Under the pieces are notes generated by a model. That model made no database searches, was not told where the DNA came from, and was given only the letters and a program-made list of their open reading frames with translations. A DNA stretch of 64,000 nucleotides from contig OX031058.1 in NCBI GenBank assembly GCA_943736015.1, forward strand, positions 14,595,001-14,659,000, in the 5' to 3' direction. The translations under genes were made by a program, and so were the position numbers. Source of the DNA: Tridacna crocea (Eukaryota; Mollusca; Bivalvia; Cardiida; Cardiidae). This document shows, one piece after another, positions 10,591-22,242 of the stretch (positions are counted from its first letter, which is position 1; each line of letters starts with the position of its first letter).

Positions 10591-10841
10591 TCGTGAGTCT
10601 ACCAAACGTCATAAAATTCATAAAGTATGTCGAGGCCTAATGCACAAATTGTGTGCATAAGCTACATATAACACAAGATTGGATATCAGGGATACGCAGG
10701 CTAATCTTTGTACACTTTCCAACATAGCATGCCATAATAGCATGCGATATGAAAGACAATGATTAACTATAAAGACATACAAGATGACAAAATTCATACT
10801 GGGTAGGCTGCGATCTGGTAAAGAGTCATGCTAAGATTTGT

Positions 10842-11079
10842 CCTAACCCTTTATCATACAATGCATTTAGTACTAACGACCCTGAGGTAGAAGCCTTTGA
10901 AAACATTGTAGAAAAAGGAGAAAATTCTGGTAAACAGCATTTTCTCCTTTTCCCACAATGTTTTCTACCCTTCCCAAATGTAATTTCAAATTTTCAGTCA
11001 CATTTATTTTGTCGCCTGCAAATGCTTTCAAATTGGACAAGTCTATAAATTTGTCGTTTGGTGAAGATTCGACCGTTAA
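10842..11079. mobile_element. TTAA-1 MITE, worn ends
   Basis: CTAACCCTTTATCATACAA start, hairpin GAGAAAATTCTGGTAAACAGC, and an end near GTCGTTTGGTGAAG. Both terminal repeats are degraded. Confidence 0.7.
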
Positions 11080-11138
11080 CCAGCTAAATACATTGAAATG
11101 AGACTTTCAACCCATAAAAAAAATGCACGAAAAGTTAT

Positions 11139-11366
11139 TTAACCCTTTCCCAAACAATCCCTGGTTTTTACTGGTCTGGAATAGTGGCCTTTTGAAAACA
11201 TTGTGGAAAAAGGAGAAAATGCTGGTAACCAGCATTTTCTCCTTTTCCCACAATGTTTTCTACCCTATCATAGACAGAAATAATCTTTTCAGCAAGAGTT
11301 GAATGGTCGTCTGCAAATGCTTTCAATTTGGTCTAGTCCAAAAGTTTGTCGTTTGGGAAAGGTTAA
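11139..11366. mobile_element. TTAA-1 MITE (CCCTTTCCC type), complete
   Basis: TTAACCCTTTCCCAAACAAT to GTTTGGGAAAGGTTAA. It carries the ACCCTATCATAGAC and CAGCAAGAGTTGAA markers of this end-type. Confidence 0.85.
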
Positions 11367-11384
11367 AATGTACATGTTGGAGGA

Positions 11385-11610
11385 AATATCTTCGTGTCGG
11401 ACAATGTAGACCCAAGATCAAACTCCACGATCTGTGCAGTGTGGTCTTGATTTCCACTGCAAAATTTCCTTCAGTTGTGTTCATCATCTTAATGGTTATA
11501 AGACTAGAAACACTGCAATATATCCGTGTCAGACAGTTTAGATCCAAGATCAGACTGCATGTTCTGTGCAGTCTGATCTTGATTTATATTGTCTGCATTT
11601 TTTTCAGCTG
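11385..11610. repeat. Two TTAA-2-like hairpin remnants
   Basis: GTAGACCCAAGATCAAACTC and TTAGATCCAAGATCAGACTG, each with an inverted partner (GTGCAGTCTGATCTTGATTT in the second). They lie about 130 bp apart, so this may be a small duplication. Confidence 0.5.
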
Positions 11611-12338
11611 CGTTCATCATCTTACGGGTAAAGAGTAGGAAAAAAAGTCAGAAAAGGAGAACTTGCGGTTACAAGCATTTGTCTCTTTTTCCCACCATGT
11701 TTTCAGAGGCCTTCTTAAGAGCCGTTCAAGTCGAGAATGCTTGTAGGAGAGGTTATCAAAATCGAAAAACCGAAACAGGAAATAGACGTGGTTTATTTTT
11801 GTATGGTGAGTTTCAGAAAAGATCTATATTAATTTGCATGGTTGCAAATACATGTAACCTCCCATATAGTTGTAATTCTTCATTTAGCAAGTGAATCTAA
11901 GCGGAAGAAAAAATAAGAAAAAAATCGTTAGAATGGAGAAAGAAGACCGCTGGACAAGATCATGCGACTTGAAAACGCGACAAAAAGGTCAAATGACCGT
12001 CAAGTAGGCCTAAAGCATAATTATGAGGTTTCTACGCGGCGGCCTTTTACCTGTTTGTTTACATGTAGCAAAATATAATGAAATTATAAACCAATAAACT
12101 ACATGTATTTGAAAACATTGATGCTGACCTCCCCTTGTCAAGACAATGGCACTCTTGAGTCAGAAAAACATCCTTGAATTTCGCAGATGATTGCGACTTT
12201 TCACATAATTGCATCTGTACTAGATATCGGTACCACCCGGTGATAAATGGGCTTCAAAAGGTCACGGTCAAGGCACTAAAATCTTTGTTCTAAACAGCAG
12301 ATATAAACTGGCATGATTACGTGAAAGGAGGCAATTAC

Positions 12339-12540
12339 ACATTTGCGTAAAGTGTCGTCTCGGATCAGCCTGCGCTGTTCGTGGTGGCTAATCCGAGACG
12401 GCACTTTACGACTGCACTAGCTCTTGTCTTTCAGTATAGACTTGCGCAAAACAGAACATTACATAAAAAGGGAAAATGTTGTTTCGGATTAGTCTGCGCG
12501 CACTGTGCATGCTATTCCTGAACGACACTTCGCCAAGCCA
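12339..12540. repeat. Family E double-hairpin element
   Basis: CATTTGCGTAAAGTGTCGTC opens a hairpin (CTCGGATCAGCC and GGCTAATCCGAG). A second, weaker one follows (TTTCGGATTAGTCTGCG), closing near CGACACTTCGC. It is a probable MITE family with related copies at 56.3 and 57.8 kb. Confidence 0.6.
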
Positions 12541-12669
12541 CAAATTTTTTAAATTTGTCAAAATTCAATGGTGTTGCAGACGACAAATTAAATGTAGCTA
12601 AAGCTATATAACAATGGTGTCTTTATTGAATAGGGTGGAAAACGTTGTGAGAAATGGAGAAAATGCTGG

Positions 12670-12898
12670 TTTACCCTTTACCACATAAGGCATTTCTATG
12701 GTATCTCTAATTGACCCTAAATAACAGCAAGGATGAAGCTCTTTCTTATGTGTATATGGCAGCTTTTGATAGCATAGAAAACATTGTGACAAAAGGTGAA
12801 ATTGCTCGTGACGAGCAATTTCACCTTTTGCCACAATGTTTTCCAAACACTCCTACAAGCAATGTGTAGAAATGAGTATCTATAGAGTAAAGGGTTTA
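12670..12898. mobile_element. TTAA-3 MITE with TTTA on both sides
   Basis: CCCTTTACCACATAAGGC to AGAGTAAAGGG, with a perfect palindrome GTGACGAGC core. The flanking four bases are TTTA left and right rather than TTAA. It abuts a TTAA-1 left half (12545-12669) at its hairpin centre. Confidence 0.8.
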
Positions 12899-13038
12899 CA
12901 TATGGGCTTTCTTCTTCAGCGTCGTTAAATACGGGGTTATGTTGTAGAGGGTTGATGCTTGCTTATCAGTCAGTTAAAATGACAACTTACTGAGCATGTT
13001 GCAGAACAGATGACCTTCATCGAATGCGGTATTAGTAT

Positions 13039-13269
13039 TTAACTCACTATATCAAACGACAAAATTTTAAGTAGTTCCAAATCGAAAGCATTCGCAGACG
13101 ACAAAATATAAGTGACTGAAAATTTGAAATTTGTTTTGTGAAGGGTAGAAAATATTGTGGAAAAGGGAGAAAATGCTGGTTACCAGCATTTTCTCCTTTT
13201 CCCACAATGTTTTCTAAAGGCTTCTTTCTCAGGGGCGTCTAAAGTAGTGATTGTGTGGTAATGGCCTAA
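13039..13269. mobile_element. TTAA-1 MITE, complete
   Basis: TTAACTCACTATATCAAACG to GTGTGGTAATGGCCTAA; the right TTAA is mutated to CTAA. Confidence 0.8.
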
Positions 13270-13423
13270 CAGGCGGCACCCGAAGTTTTAGTGCACAACA
13301 AAAAACGTCTACATATAAAAAGGAGCATATAGTTGTGAGCGATAAGATTAAAATTCCGCAGGTTGGGGACATATGTCACAAGCTAACCCAGAAGAAGCTC
13401 ATGAGACAAAGCTGGCAGCTTCA

Positions 13424-13652
13424 TTAACCCTTTACTAAACGACACAATTTTAGACTGGTCCAAATTGACAGCACTTGCAGATGACAAAATAAACATAACT
13501 CAAATATTGAAATTTGTTTCCAGCAGGGTAGGAAACATTGTGGGAAAAGAAGAAAATGCTGGTTACCAGCATTTTCTCCTTTTCCCACAATGTTTTCAAA
13601 AGGCTTCTATCTCAAGGACGTTAAAGCCAGGGATTGTTTGGTAAAGGGTTAA
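13424..13652. mobile_element. TTAA-1 MITE, complete
   Basis: TTAACCCTTTACTAAACGAC to GTTTGGTAAAGGGTTAA, CCAGCAGGGTAG type, with a one-arm AAGAAG mismatch as in 4357-4582. Confidence 0.85.
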
Positions 13653-13996
13653 GATCCTTTTGTGGTCAGTTGCTTCCGGGAAGTTTTATTTGATCGGTAA
13701 AATACTAGTGTGGCTAATATTTCTTTCAAATTCCACAAGGACTAATTATAGTGTCAAATACCAGCCAGCTGGAGTGCTAATACTGTATTATCACAATCAA
13801 CCCTGGCCACTGGTGAATTCGTATTAAAGGAAATGCCTGAAATTCAGAATTGTAAATGCTACGAGTTTCTAAGTTTGTGTATTATGATACAATAATTAGC
13901 TTTTGAGGCAAAATACTTGAATTTTTTCAAAAAAGATTTATAGACAAAACAGCGGCTGTGTAAATAAGACTAGGGCACAATGGGCAATACTGATCA

Positions 13997-14225
13997 TTAA
14001 CCCTTTGCCCAACAATCCCTTGTTTTTACAACCCTGAGATAGAAGCCGTTTGAAAACGTTGTAGGAAAATGAGAAAATGCTGGTGACCAGCATTTTCTCC
14101 TTTTCCCAAAACGTTTTCTACCCTGCTGGAAAGAAACTTCAATTTTTCAGTAACATTTAATTTTGTCACCTGCAAGTGCTTTCAATTTGGACCAGTCTAA
14201 AATTTTATCGTTTGGTAAACATTTA
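13997..14225. mobile_element. TTAA-1 MITE, complete
   Basis: TTAACCCTTTGCCCAACAAT start; right end GTTTGGTAAACATTTAG is worn. The hairpin arm pair carries AAAACGTTGTAGG and CCAAAACGTTTT. Confidence 0.75.
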
Positions 14226-14452
14226 GTCCTTCGCTTCGAATTTTAAACCTACAGGTATACAAATAAATTTGATTTACATTTATCGCCATCTAATGTTACT
14301 TTCGGGGATTTAATGTCCTTTTTGGTGCTAGCACGATCATCTTGTTTTTGATGATCACTGAAATGGGCTAAAAACTATCTCAAAGAAACCGATATAATGA
14401 AATCCAAGAGTAATATTATAAAGTTATGTGCGCTCCAGAAATAAAAAAAAAT

Positions 14453-14638
14453 CTGTCAGATGAAAATGATTCGATCTCTGGCAAAAGTGGGCTTAATGTA
14501 TCTGTGATGTGTGATACTAAGAACGTCATCACAGTATTATACACTCTGTCAGATGAAAACGATTCGTTCTCTGGCAAAAGTGGGCTTAATGTATCAGTGA
14601 TGCGTGATACTAAGAACGTCATCATAGTATTATACACT
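14453..14638. repeat. 93-bp direct repeat, two copies
   Basis: CTGTCAGATGAAAAYGATTC starts each unit at 14453 and 14546; the units differ at a handful of bases. As 93 is a multiple of three, both strands stay open, which explains the short frames here. No function is recognised. Confidence 0.8.
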
Positions 14639-14689
14639 CCTAAAACCCGTTTTGTATAATAACCTATTGAATCATGTGGTACACTGGTC

Positions 14690-14835
14690 CTTTGACATAC
14701 AGAGAATTGACCAATAGCGAAAAGTTTCGTCCCAGGTCAGCCTGCGCGGACTGCGCAGGCTGATCTGGGTCGATACTTTTCGCAGATGCATTAGGCCCCC
14801 TTTCCACAGAGCATGGCTCAAATGTAACACTGTCG
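14690..14835. repeat. Family F palindromic repeat, good copy
   Basis: GACATACAGAGAATTGACCA, AAAAGTTTCGTCCCAGGTCA, then GCCTGCGCGGACTGCGCAGGC and its complement arm, closing CCCCCTTTCCACAGAGCATG. Related pieces lie at 1.2, 30.1, 38.3, 41.9, 47.0 and 62.5 kb. Confidence 0.65.
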
Positions 14836-15002
14836 GTGTATTTTTCTATATAACATCTTCGACAGGTTTTGATTTTGGGCCATTCTGGTAAGCTATTTTG
14901 TCGTATATTACAAAACCCCCGTATGTGCTCTGGCGACCTATTTTTCTGCCCAACAAGACCCAATTTCAAGATATCAACAAGACCAGTTTAAAGGGTATCT
15001 CA

Positions 15003-15775
15003 CTAAAATGTGGCCTCTAGACTTCAACCAAGTGTGTGTTAAAAGATTTGACACATTGACTTACTTTTTGAACCCACGTGACCAAATACCATACTTTTCT
15101 GAGATATTATCAACTGAAACACTTATAGGCCTACCTAGTTTCATGTGTTTCAGTCTAAAATGTATGGCCTTGCAAGTGCACACAATGTTTCTGTCTGTTT
15201 CTTTATAGGATTTGGTCTAGTGACCTACTTTTTATTTGACATAACCCAATTTTGCATTTGTCCATGATTCTGTCCGACCAGATTTCAAGAGTATCAGACT
15301 GAAAATGTGGCCTCTAGATTGCACACATTATCTTTCAAAGACATAGCCACGTGACCAACTTTTTGACCCGACATTCCGACGCTGTCCAACATATCATCTA
15401 GACGAAAACTCTCACCTATAGTTACATGACTATCAAGGTTAATATGTGACCACTAGAGTGCATACATAGTTTTTCCTAGAATTTGCCAAGTGACCTACTT
15501 TTTTTAAATCCTAAATAACCAAAACTCGAAATTGGACGATATATCATTTATACTAACATTCTGCCTGACTTTGAAAAGTATCCGACACAAAGTCAGGCCT
15601 CTAAGGGCGCACACACGTTTTTTAAAAGATTTAGGTCTTGAGGCCCAATTTCCACCCACGTAAGCCAATTTCGAACATGTGTGAGATTTTATCAAGACAA
15701 ACATTCTGACCAAGTATCATGAGTTTCTAACTAAAAATGTGGCTTTTAGGGTGCTTACAAGGTAATTGTTGACGC
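15003..15775. repeat. Tandem-core repeat block (pearl/Helentron-like)
   Basis: Four or five worn units of about 150 bp. Each contains AAAATGTGGCCTCTAG, GTGACCTACTTTTT and ATTTTATCAAGACAAACATT or close variants. The block ends GTTGACGCCCGC...CGGCGGAC. Such units are widespread in bivalve introns. Placement in the Helentron-related non-autonomous group is from memory of oyster pearl elements. Confidence 0.6.
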
Positions 15776-16059
15776 CCGCACTGCACACGGCGGACACTGT
15801 AAGTTCACAACACTTCGTGCTCAGAAGAGCTGGAAACACACACCAGCAAAAAGAAATCTATAAATGTCCCTTTAATTGGATTCACTTAGCCTTGACCTGG
15901 TCACTTGTCATCAGCACTGTGCTGAACATTGCATCAAACCTGTCAGTTTGTATTTGTGAATGACTATATAAAGTGACAGTCTGATTGATATTACTTTCCA
16001 CAAGATTTGTGTAAATTCTATGCTATCTCAGTTGATTTTAAATATATGTGCCTCATAAT

Positions 16060-16104
16060 TCCTCTCTCATCTCAGTATGGTATGCTTTACTGGTAAACGC
16101 ATAG
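16060..16104. repeat. 38-bp segment repeated at 17770-17812
   Basis: CTCTCATCTCAGTATGGTAT followed by GCTTTACTGGTAAAC occurs at both places in the same orientation. It is the edge of an unrecognised dispersed repeat. Confidence 0.6.
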
Positions 16105-16543
16105 CTTTGTTGATCTGCTGTATAAACAGTTCTGTGCTTTAGCAGTTAAGGACCAGGATGCATAATACCTGTTTGATATATCTGCGCCATTTTAACACTA
16201 TATAGCTTCTCTGATTATACAGAGACATTACATGCCTTAGGCAAGACCATACTAATCAAGATGTCTCGGTACCAACATCTTTGTTGCAATTTATAAACAT
16301 ACTTTCTTGAATTCGAGACCACAGCTTGAGACACTTTTTTTCCTTTCAACACTTTGAGCCTTACATGTACAATGCTAATCAAGAGATCTCTGCCCCGCTA
16401 TTTTCGATGCAATTTAAAAATAGGCACGTTCGTGAATTCAACACCATCGCTTGAGGTGTTGTGTTTCACATTCTCCCTTTGACTTACACTTTGAGCATTA
16501 CAAGTTTAAAAAACAAAATTGATACCGATTTTGTGTAACCACG

Positions 16544-16715
16544 CCATACCTCTCTCTACACATATAGGTCTACATATTAGCAAAAAGCGATACCGAGTAC
16601 ATGTTCGATGTGGCATGCCATACCTCTTTCTGCACATATAGGTCTACATGTTAACAAAAAGTGATACCGAGTACATGTTCGATGTAACCAATCTATACCT
16701 CTTTATACCTCTACA
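16544..16715. repeat. 74-bp tandem repeat, 2.3 units
   Basis: CCATACCTCTCTCTACACAT at 16544 and its near copy at 16618, each followed by GATACCGAGTACATGTTCGA; a partial third unit follows. Confidence 0.75.
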
Positions 16716-17055
16716 ACTTGGACATGTTAATCCTTATCCTTGTAAGTAAGTGAAATGAAAGTCGATAGTAAAACCCAAGAGTTTTGCTAAATCAAAGCTT
16801 CTTTGAGGAAAGCTTGTCTCCTTATCAGACCGTGTTGATCCAAGATCAGACGTACAACACGTGCAGTCTGAGTTTGATTTACACTGTCCGCAAATGATCG
16901 TAGCAGCCTAAGGGTTAACAAACAATGATACCAAAGAGTTGTTTGGTGTAACTTCGCAACATTTCTTTTACACCTTATGTTTTACTGGATTATGAAACTG
17001 TCACCAGTGATGTCGAATGGGTATGTTTGGTTCAACTATAGCCAACAAACATTAT

Positions 17056-17285
17056 TTAACTCTGTACCACACGAGACAATTTTAGACTGGTCCAAATTGA
17101 AAGCATTTGCAGAAGAAAGATTAAATGTAATTGAAAAATTGAAATTTTGCTTTGTGAAGGGTAAAAAATATTGTGGGAAAAGGAGAAAATGCTGGTTACC
17201 AGCATTTTCTCCTTTTCCCACAATGTTTTTTAAAGGCTTCTTTCTCAGGGTCGTTAAAAGTACGGATTGTGTGGTAAAGGGTTAA
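17056..17285. mobile_element. TTAA-1 MITE, complete
   Basis: TTAACTCTGTACCACACGAG to GTGTGGTAAAGGGTTAA. The hairpin is perfect over AATATTGTGGG and beyond on the left and CCCACAATG on the right. Confidence 0.85.
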
Positions 17286-17364
17286 GCAATAGTCTAGCAA
17301 AAACAAATTTAATATATCTTTAAGTATTCTATCAAGCAAACCATTATATGATCTTATGGATCCA

Positions 17365-17592
17365 TTAACCCTTTACTCCATAGATACTCATTTCTACGCA
17401 TTGCTTGTAGGAGCCTTTGGAAAACATTGTGGCAAAGGTGAAATTGCTCATGACGAGCAATTTCACCTTTTGTCACGATGTTTTCTACACTATCAAAAGG
17501 TGTAATATACACATACGAAACAGGTTCACCCTTGCTGTTATTTAAGGTCAATTAGGGATACCATAGAAATGCCTTATGGGTTAAAAGGTTAA
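17365..17592. mobile_element. TTAA-3 MITE, complete
   Basis: Opposite orientation to 87-315: TTAACCCTTTACTCCATAGA start and GCCTTATGGGTTAAAAGG end. Confidence 0.85.
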
Positions 17593-17919
17593 ATCTACTA
17601 TGCATAATAATCAAGTAGATCTAGATGTTATTTTCGTCCGATGAAACGCAGCAAACTTACCGATATTAAAAGATATGAAGACCCCATGTCACACTGCTGA
17701 AATGATCGATTCCGTTTCGCAGAAGCATTAGGAGTCCCCCTTTTTAGCCGAAGAGCATAGTTTAAAATGCCAATCTCTCATCTCAGTATGGTATGCTTTA
17801 CTGGTAAACCAACCAGGGATGCAGTATGCTTTCCGTTAGATACTTTGCATTATCAACACTCCTCCCTCTTCTGCACCTCTCTCCTTTGTCAAAACTTAAT
17901 GGCATCGCTTACACGGTAT

Positions 17920-19015
17920 TTAATCTTTTACCGCACAATCTCTAGTTAAAACGATCCTGAGAGAATTTTGGATACGTTTTGAGAAGAGGAGAAAATGCTG
18001 GTTATCAGCCTTTTCTCCACTTCCCACATTAATTATTACCCTTTCAGAAACAAATGTCATCGTTCCAGCCAGGCACATTTAAATCGTTGTCCGTTATCTT
18101 TCAATTGGGACGTGTATTCTGGTTTGGTACCGATACTGGTGCTAAGCATCTTCTCTTCTTTTTTTACAGTGTTTTCAAATTCATAAAAGTTCTGAGCAAT
18201 AATGAACATCTCGTCTTCAAATGCTTTCAATTTAAAGTAGACTAAAACTACAGTACAGTTCTAAGTGAAAACTTACTAATGATTTGGTTTTGTACTCTTT
18301 TTATTGGAAAAACTTCATAACTATCGGATTTGTGGAGATCCTTGCGGAAGAGAACTCTTATTCCTTTTTCACCGTTAGATTAAAAACATTTTTTTCTTAT
18401 TCTCTACATTTGTACTAAATTGAAAGAAACTCAACTTCTGATTGGCTAAACCAATTGGTTTAGCCAATCAGAACTTGGGTTACTTTTAAATTTAGAAAAC
18501 CGTAGATAAAAAGACTAGGATTATCATTTAGAATGCACATATTCTCTAGGGTAAGAATCTTGGGTTCTTATGTACAGGGTTAATAATCTCAGCTATAGAT
18601 GTAAAGGAGGAATAATCAAGATGAATATATAGTTTTGTGCACGAATAAGTCTGAAAATCCAAGAGAATAAGAAATGTTAACATAAGTGTTCTGCCACAAG
18701 ACAAAAAAAAAAGAGAGAAAACCGCCTGAAAAAGTTTTCAAGGTGATATTAATCAACCCGTTACAAAAAAGCCCCTCCATTTTATGACTTTTCTGATGAA
18801 GTAAAGGCTTTTGAAAACATTGTTTAAAGGCTTTTGAAAACACTGTTTGAAGTGAAGAAGAAAATGCTGGTAAGAAGCATCCCTTTTCCTACAATGCTCT
18901 CTACCCTTAAAAATACCATCATCTGCAAATAATTTAAATTTGGACAGGTCTAAAATTTTAAAAGTATGTATGGTGTTTTAAAATGAACAAATAGGGAGTG
19001 TAGAGTAAAGGATCA
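17920..19015. repeat. Two worn TTAA-1 copies and a family G hairpin
   Basis: 17920-18245 keeps CTTTTACCGCACAATC and GAGAAAATGCTGGTTATCAGC but has gained foreign text. 18430-18475 is a family G hairpin (GATTGGCTAAACCAATTGG). 18755-19015 keeps a worn right half (AAATTTGGACAGGTCTAAAA). Confidence 0.5.
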
Positions 19016-19162
19016 CTGACATAAGTTCTGAGGACTTCATGTCAATAAAGTTTGGAAATAAAACATTGTCATAAAATTAAACCATAGTAATTAATATAGC
19101 AGCATAACTGTGAATCAGAAAACGTGATTTGGATACCTGAGCATGTACCAAAGCCTATATCT

Positions 19163-19306
19163 TTAACCCTTTCCCAAACAATCCCTGGTTTTTAAGGGTC
19201 TGGTATGGTAGCTTTTTGAAAACATTATAGAAAAAGGAGAAAATGCTGGTAACCAGCATTTTCTCCTTTTCCCACCATGTTTTCTACCCTATCATAGACA
19301 TAAATC
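19163..19306. mobile_element. TTAA-1 MITE (CCCTTTCCC type), left 60 percent
   Basis: TTAACCCTTTCCCAAACAAT through the hairpin to ATCATAGACATAAATC, then stops. The missing remainder of the same end-type is found at 23326-23412. Confidence 0.75.
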
Positions 19307-19779
19307 AAAGGACTGAAGGTCCTGAAAGTCGCACTAATGGTGAAACCTTGATATTTTGGGACTGATAGGTGGTCATCACCCTTTTACAGGACAATCTTGC
19401 TTTTACGTAATTCAAACAGCTTTGGAAAACAGAGCTGAAAGAAAGAAAAACTCATTTTTTTTTACTCAAGGTTTTCTTCCAATTAGACTCTAATGGTTTA
19501 CCGTAAGTCAAATTTGATTAGTTTTCAGCAATTCTTCGATTTTGACTAGTCTGCAATTTAGTTGAGCAAATGCAGTTACTTGTAATAGGCAGCTTCCCAC
19601 CAAGTTAGATCTTTTCATTTTTCTTTTTCTTTAATATATCCATGTTGGCATATAGCCTGACATAATATACCCAAAACGATATTAAATGTATGTCATTGGT
19701 CACCTCTATTACTTGGAACTTACTGAAACAGTGCCACTGCATACCGATGCTAGCACCTGACAATTTTTGAAAAGGGACA

Positions 19780-21110
19780 CATAAGGGACATCTCTGTGAA
19801 ATCATTTCAAAATCTGACCAACCATTTCAGTGAAGAAGAATTTTCAAGAATTTCTTCATGTCCGAATAGTGCAAGTGGACCCCATTTACCAGAGCCATGC
19901 TTCTTGATGGATCAGAATTTCGAAAACATTTTTGAAAATGGTCACCCAAGGAAGATTGCTTTGAAATTATTTTAAAATCTGATCATGGGTTTCAGAGAAG
20001 GTGAATTTTCAAGAAATTCTTTATTTCCATATTGTAGCCCCAATTCCCCTGAGCCATGTTTCTTGGCAAATCAAAATTTCGCGAACAAGTTTTTAAAAGG
20101 GTCACCCAAGGAACATCTCTGTGAACTTTTTTCAATATCTGATCAGCCGTTTCAGAGAAGTAAGAATATTCAAGAATTTCTGCATGTCCATATAAGTACA
20201 AGTAGCCCCCATTCACCAGAGCCATGTTTCTTGATGGATTGAAATTTCGCAAACAATTTTTGAAAAGGGTCACCCATAGAACATCCCTGAGAAATTATTT
20301 CAAAATCTGACCAGTGGTTTCAGAGAAGAAGAATTTTTTAGAATTTCTTCATTCCTGTATAGTGCAAATAGCCCCCATTCACCAGAGTCATGTTTCTTGA
20401 CTGATCAAAATTTCACGAAAAAGTTTTGGAAAGGGTCACTTAAGGTAGTGGACCCGTAATAAGCATAGTGCAGCATGGCATAAAATTTCTGGACAGTTGA
20501 TAAGACATATTTTGTACAGATATGATACTGTTGCACATTTTTGACCGAACAGAAATTCCTTCGGGGTCCGTCTTGAAATTATTTGTTGATAATTTTGTTA
20601 GTTTCCAGAAAAGGGAGGTAATTATCATATCCATTTGTAATGAAATTATAGTAGTTATAGATTTATAAATGATAATTCTAGGAAGGATAAAAAAGAAAAA
20701 GTGGCTCGGTGAAAGTAGTACAATAGTGCTCAATTTTAATCTTAGCAGATTTTCTAGGGTAATATTATAGTGGAAATAGCTGTGTTCTATTACGGGTCCA
20801 CTACGTTAAGGAACAACTCTGTGAAATTATTTTAAAATCTGGCCAGCTGTTTCAGAGAAGATTTTTAAAGAATTTCTTAGAAAACTGTTTGGTTGCCATG
20901 GCAACCAAAACTTTTGACGTAATCAAATTCTGTGAACAATTTTCAAAGAGGACCTCCCAAGGAACATTCCAGCCAAGTTTGGTCCATATTGGCCCAGCAG
21001 TTTTGGAGGAGTTGATGTTTAAAGAATTGTTGATGACGCATGACGGATGACAGACACCAGGTGATCCTAAAAGCTTCCCTTGAGCATGTTGTGCTCAGGT
21101 TAGCTGAAAA
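19780..21110. repeat. Tandem-core repeat block with terminal hairpin (pearl/Helentron-like)
   Basis: About five units of about 165 bp (GGGTCACCCAAGGAACATCT, CAAAATCTGACCAGC, TTTCAGAGAAG, CCATTCACCAGAGCCATG). A 3' part follows with GGTTGCCATGGCAACC, TGACGCATGACGGATGACAG and an end hairpin AGCTTCCCTTGAGCA / TGTGCTCAGGTTAGCT. A TTAA-5 element is inserted in the last unit. This layout is typical of a bivalve non-autonomous rolling-circle group. Confidence 0.65.
20444..20805. mobile_element. TTAA-5 element, complete, inside tandem-core block
   Basis: Terminal inverted repeat GTAGTGGACCCGTAATA, perfect over 17 bp, with TTAA at 20440-20443 and 20806-20809. Removing it restores the host unit (GGGTCACTTAAGGAACAACT), as in neighbouring units, so the insertion is exact. 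No open frame of note. Confidence 0.85.
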
Positions 21111-21238
21111 AACAGTCCTAAGGTTTTTCATCTCAACCAAACTGACTCTCAAACTATAAAAAATATTTGCAAAGTAATTAATAACTATGCAATCTACAAC
21201 AGGTTAAAGACCATTGTGAATAATTAGTTTAACTCATT

Positions 21239-21449
21239 ACCAGACCAGCCCAATTTTAGGCTTGTCCAAATTGAAAGCATTTGCATACGACAAAATAAAA
21301 GTGACAGAAAATTTGAAATTTGTTTTGTGAAGGTTAGAAAAAATTGTGGGAAAAGGAGAAAATGCATTTTTTTCCCTTTTCCCACAATGTGTTCTAAAGG
21401 CTTCTTTCTCAGGGTAGTCGAAATTAGGGATTGTGTGGTAATGGGTTAA
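21239..21449. mobile_element. TTAA-1 MITE, hairpin centre lost
   Basis: TTAACTCATTACCAGACCAG to GTGTGGTAATGGGTTAA. The text runs GAGAAAATGCATTTTTTTCC, so the GGTTACC centre and one arm segment are gone. Confidence 0.8.
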
Positions 21450-21550
21450 TCACCACATTAAATTTGTTACACTCTTTTTGAGTGCTGAAATTGGATCTTT
21501 GCTATCCAAACAATGTAATTAATGTATCACATTTCTGTTATATCATTTCT

Positions 21551-21778
21551 TTAACCCATTACCACACAATCCCTACTTTTGACGCCCCTGAGAAAGAAGC
21601 CTTTTGAAAACACTGTGGGAAAAGGAGAAAATGCTGGTAACCAGAATTTTCTCCTTTTCCCACAGTGTTTTCTATCCTTCCCAGTACAAATTTCAGTTTT
21701 TCAGTCACCTTTATTTTGTTGTCTGCAAATGCTTTCAATTTAGACCAGTCCAAATTTTCTTGTGTGGTAAAGAGTTAA
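21551..21778. mobile_element. TTAA-1 MITE (CCCATTACC type), complete
   Basis: TTAACCCATTACCACACAAT to GTGTGGTAAAGAGTTAA. Both arms carry the CACTGTGGG / CCCACAGTG pair. Confidence 0.85.
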
Positions 21779-22111
21779 ATGTGCTGATGCTTATGGTTTT
21801 TTTTTCATATATAAAACATATTTTTATAATGATGGATAAATATTTTTAAAGTATCCAATATGCTTTTTTTTTTCATTAATAGTAACTTTATCTTCCTTAA
21901 AAAAAAAAATAGAAAGAAAAAGGTGATTTTATCACTAAGCATTTGATTCACTTCGCTATGTTTATTGTTAAATAAGTTTCATCATTGGTTTTAATCATGT
22001 AAGGCAAATTTAAAATAAAGCAAGAGTTATAAATCGTCTTGATGACGAATACGTAATTTCTATTAATTTTTACATAAATTGAAGTTAGAAATACTATAAA
22101 AATCATGTGTT

Positions 22112-22242
22112 CATTTTGACTACACATTGGGTACGTTTTGACTCCACTTGGGTAGGTTTAGACTTCATTTGGGTAAGTTTTGACTCCATTCGGGTACGTT
22201 TTGACTTGGGTACGTTTTGGTTTGAGTACGTTTTGACTGTAA
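22112..22242. repeat. Minisatellite, about five units
   Basis: Units of about 20-24 bp around GGGTACGTTTTGACTCCAYT, with shortened units at the right end. The flanks are AT-rich. Confidence 0.75.
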
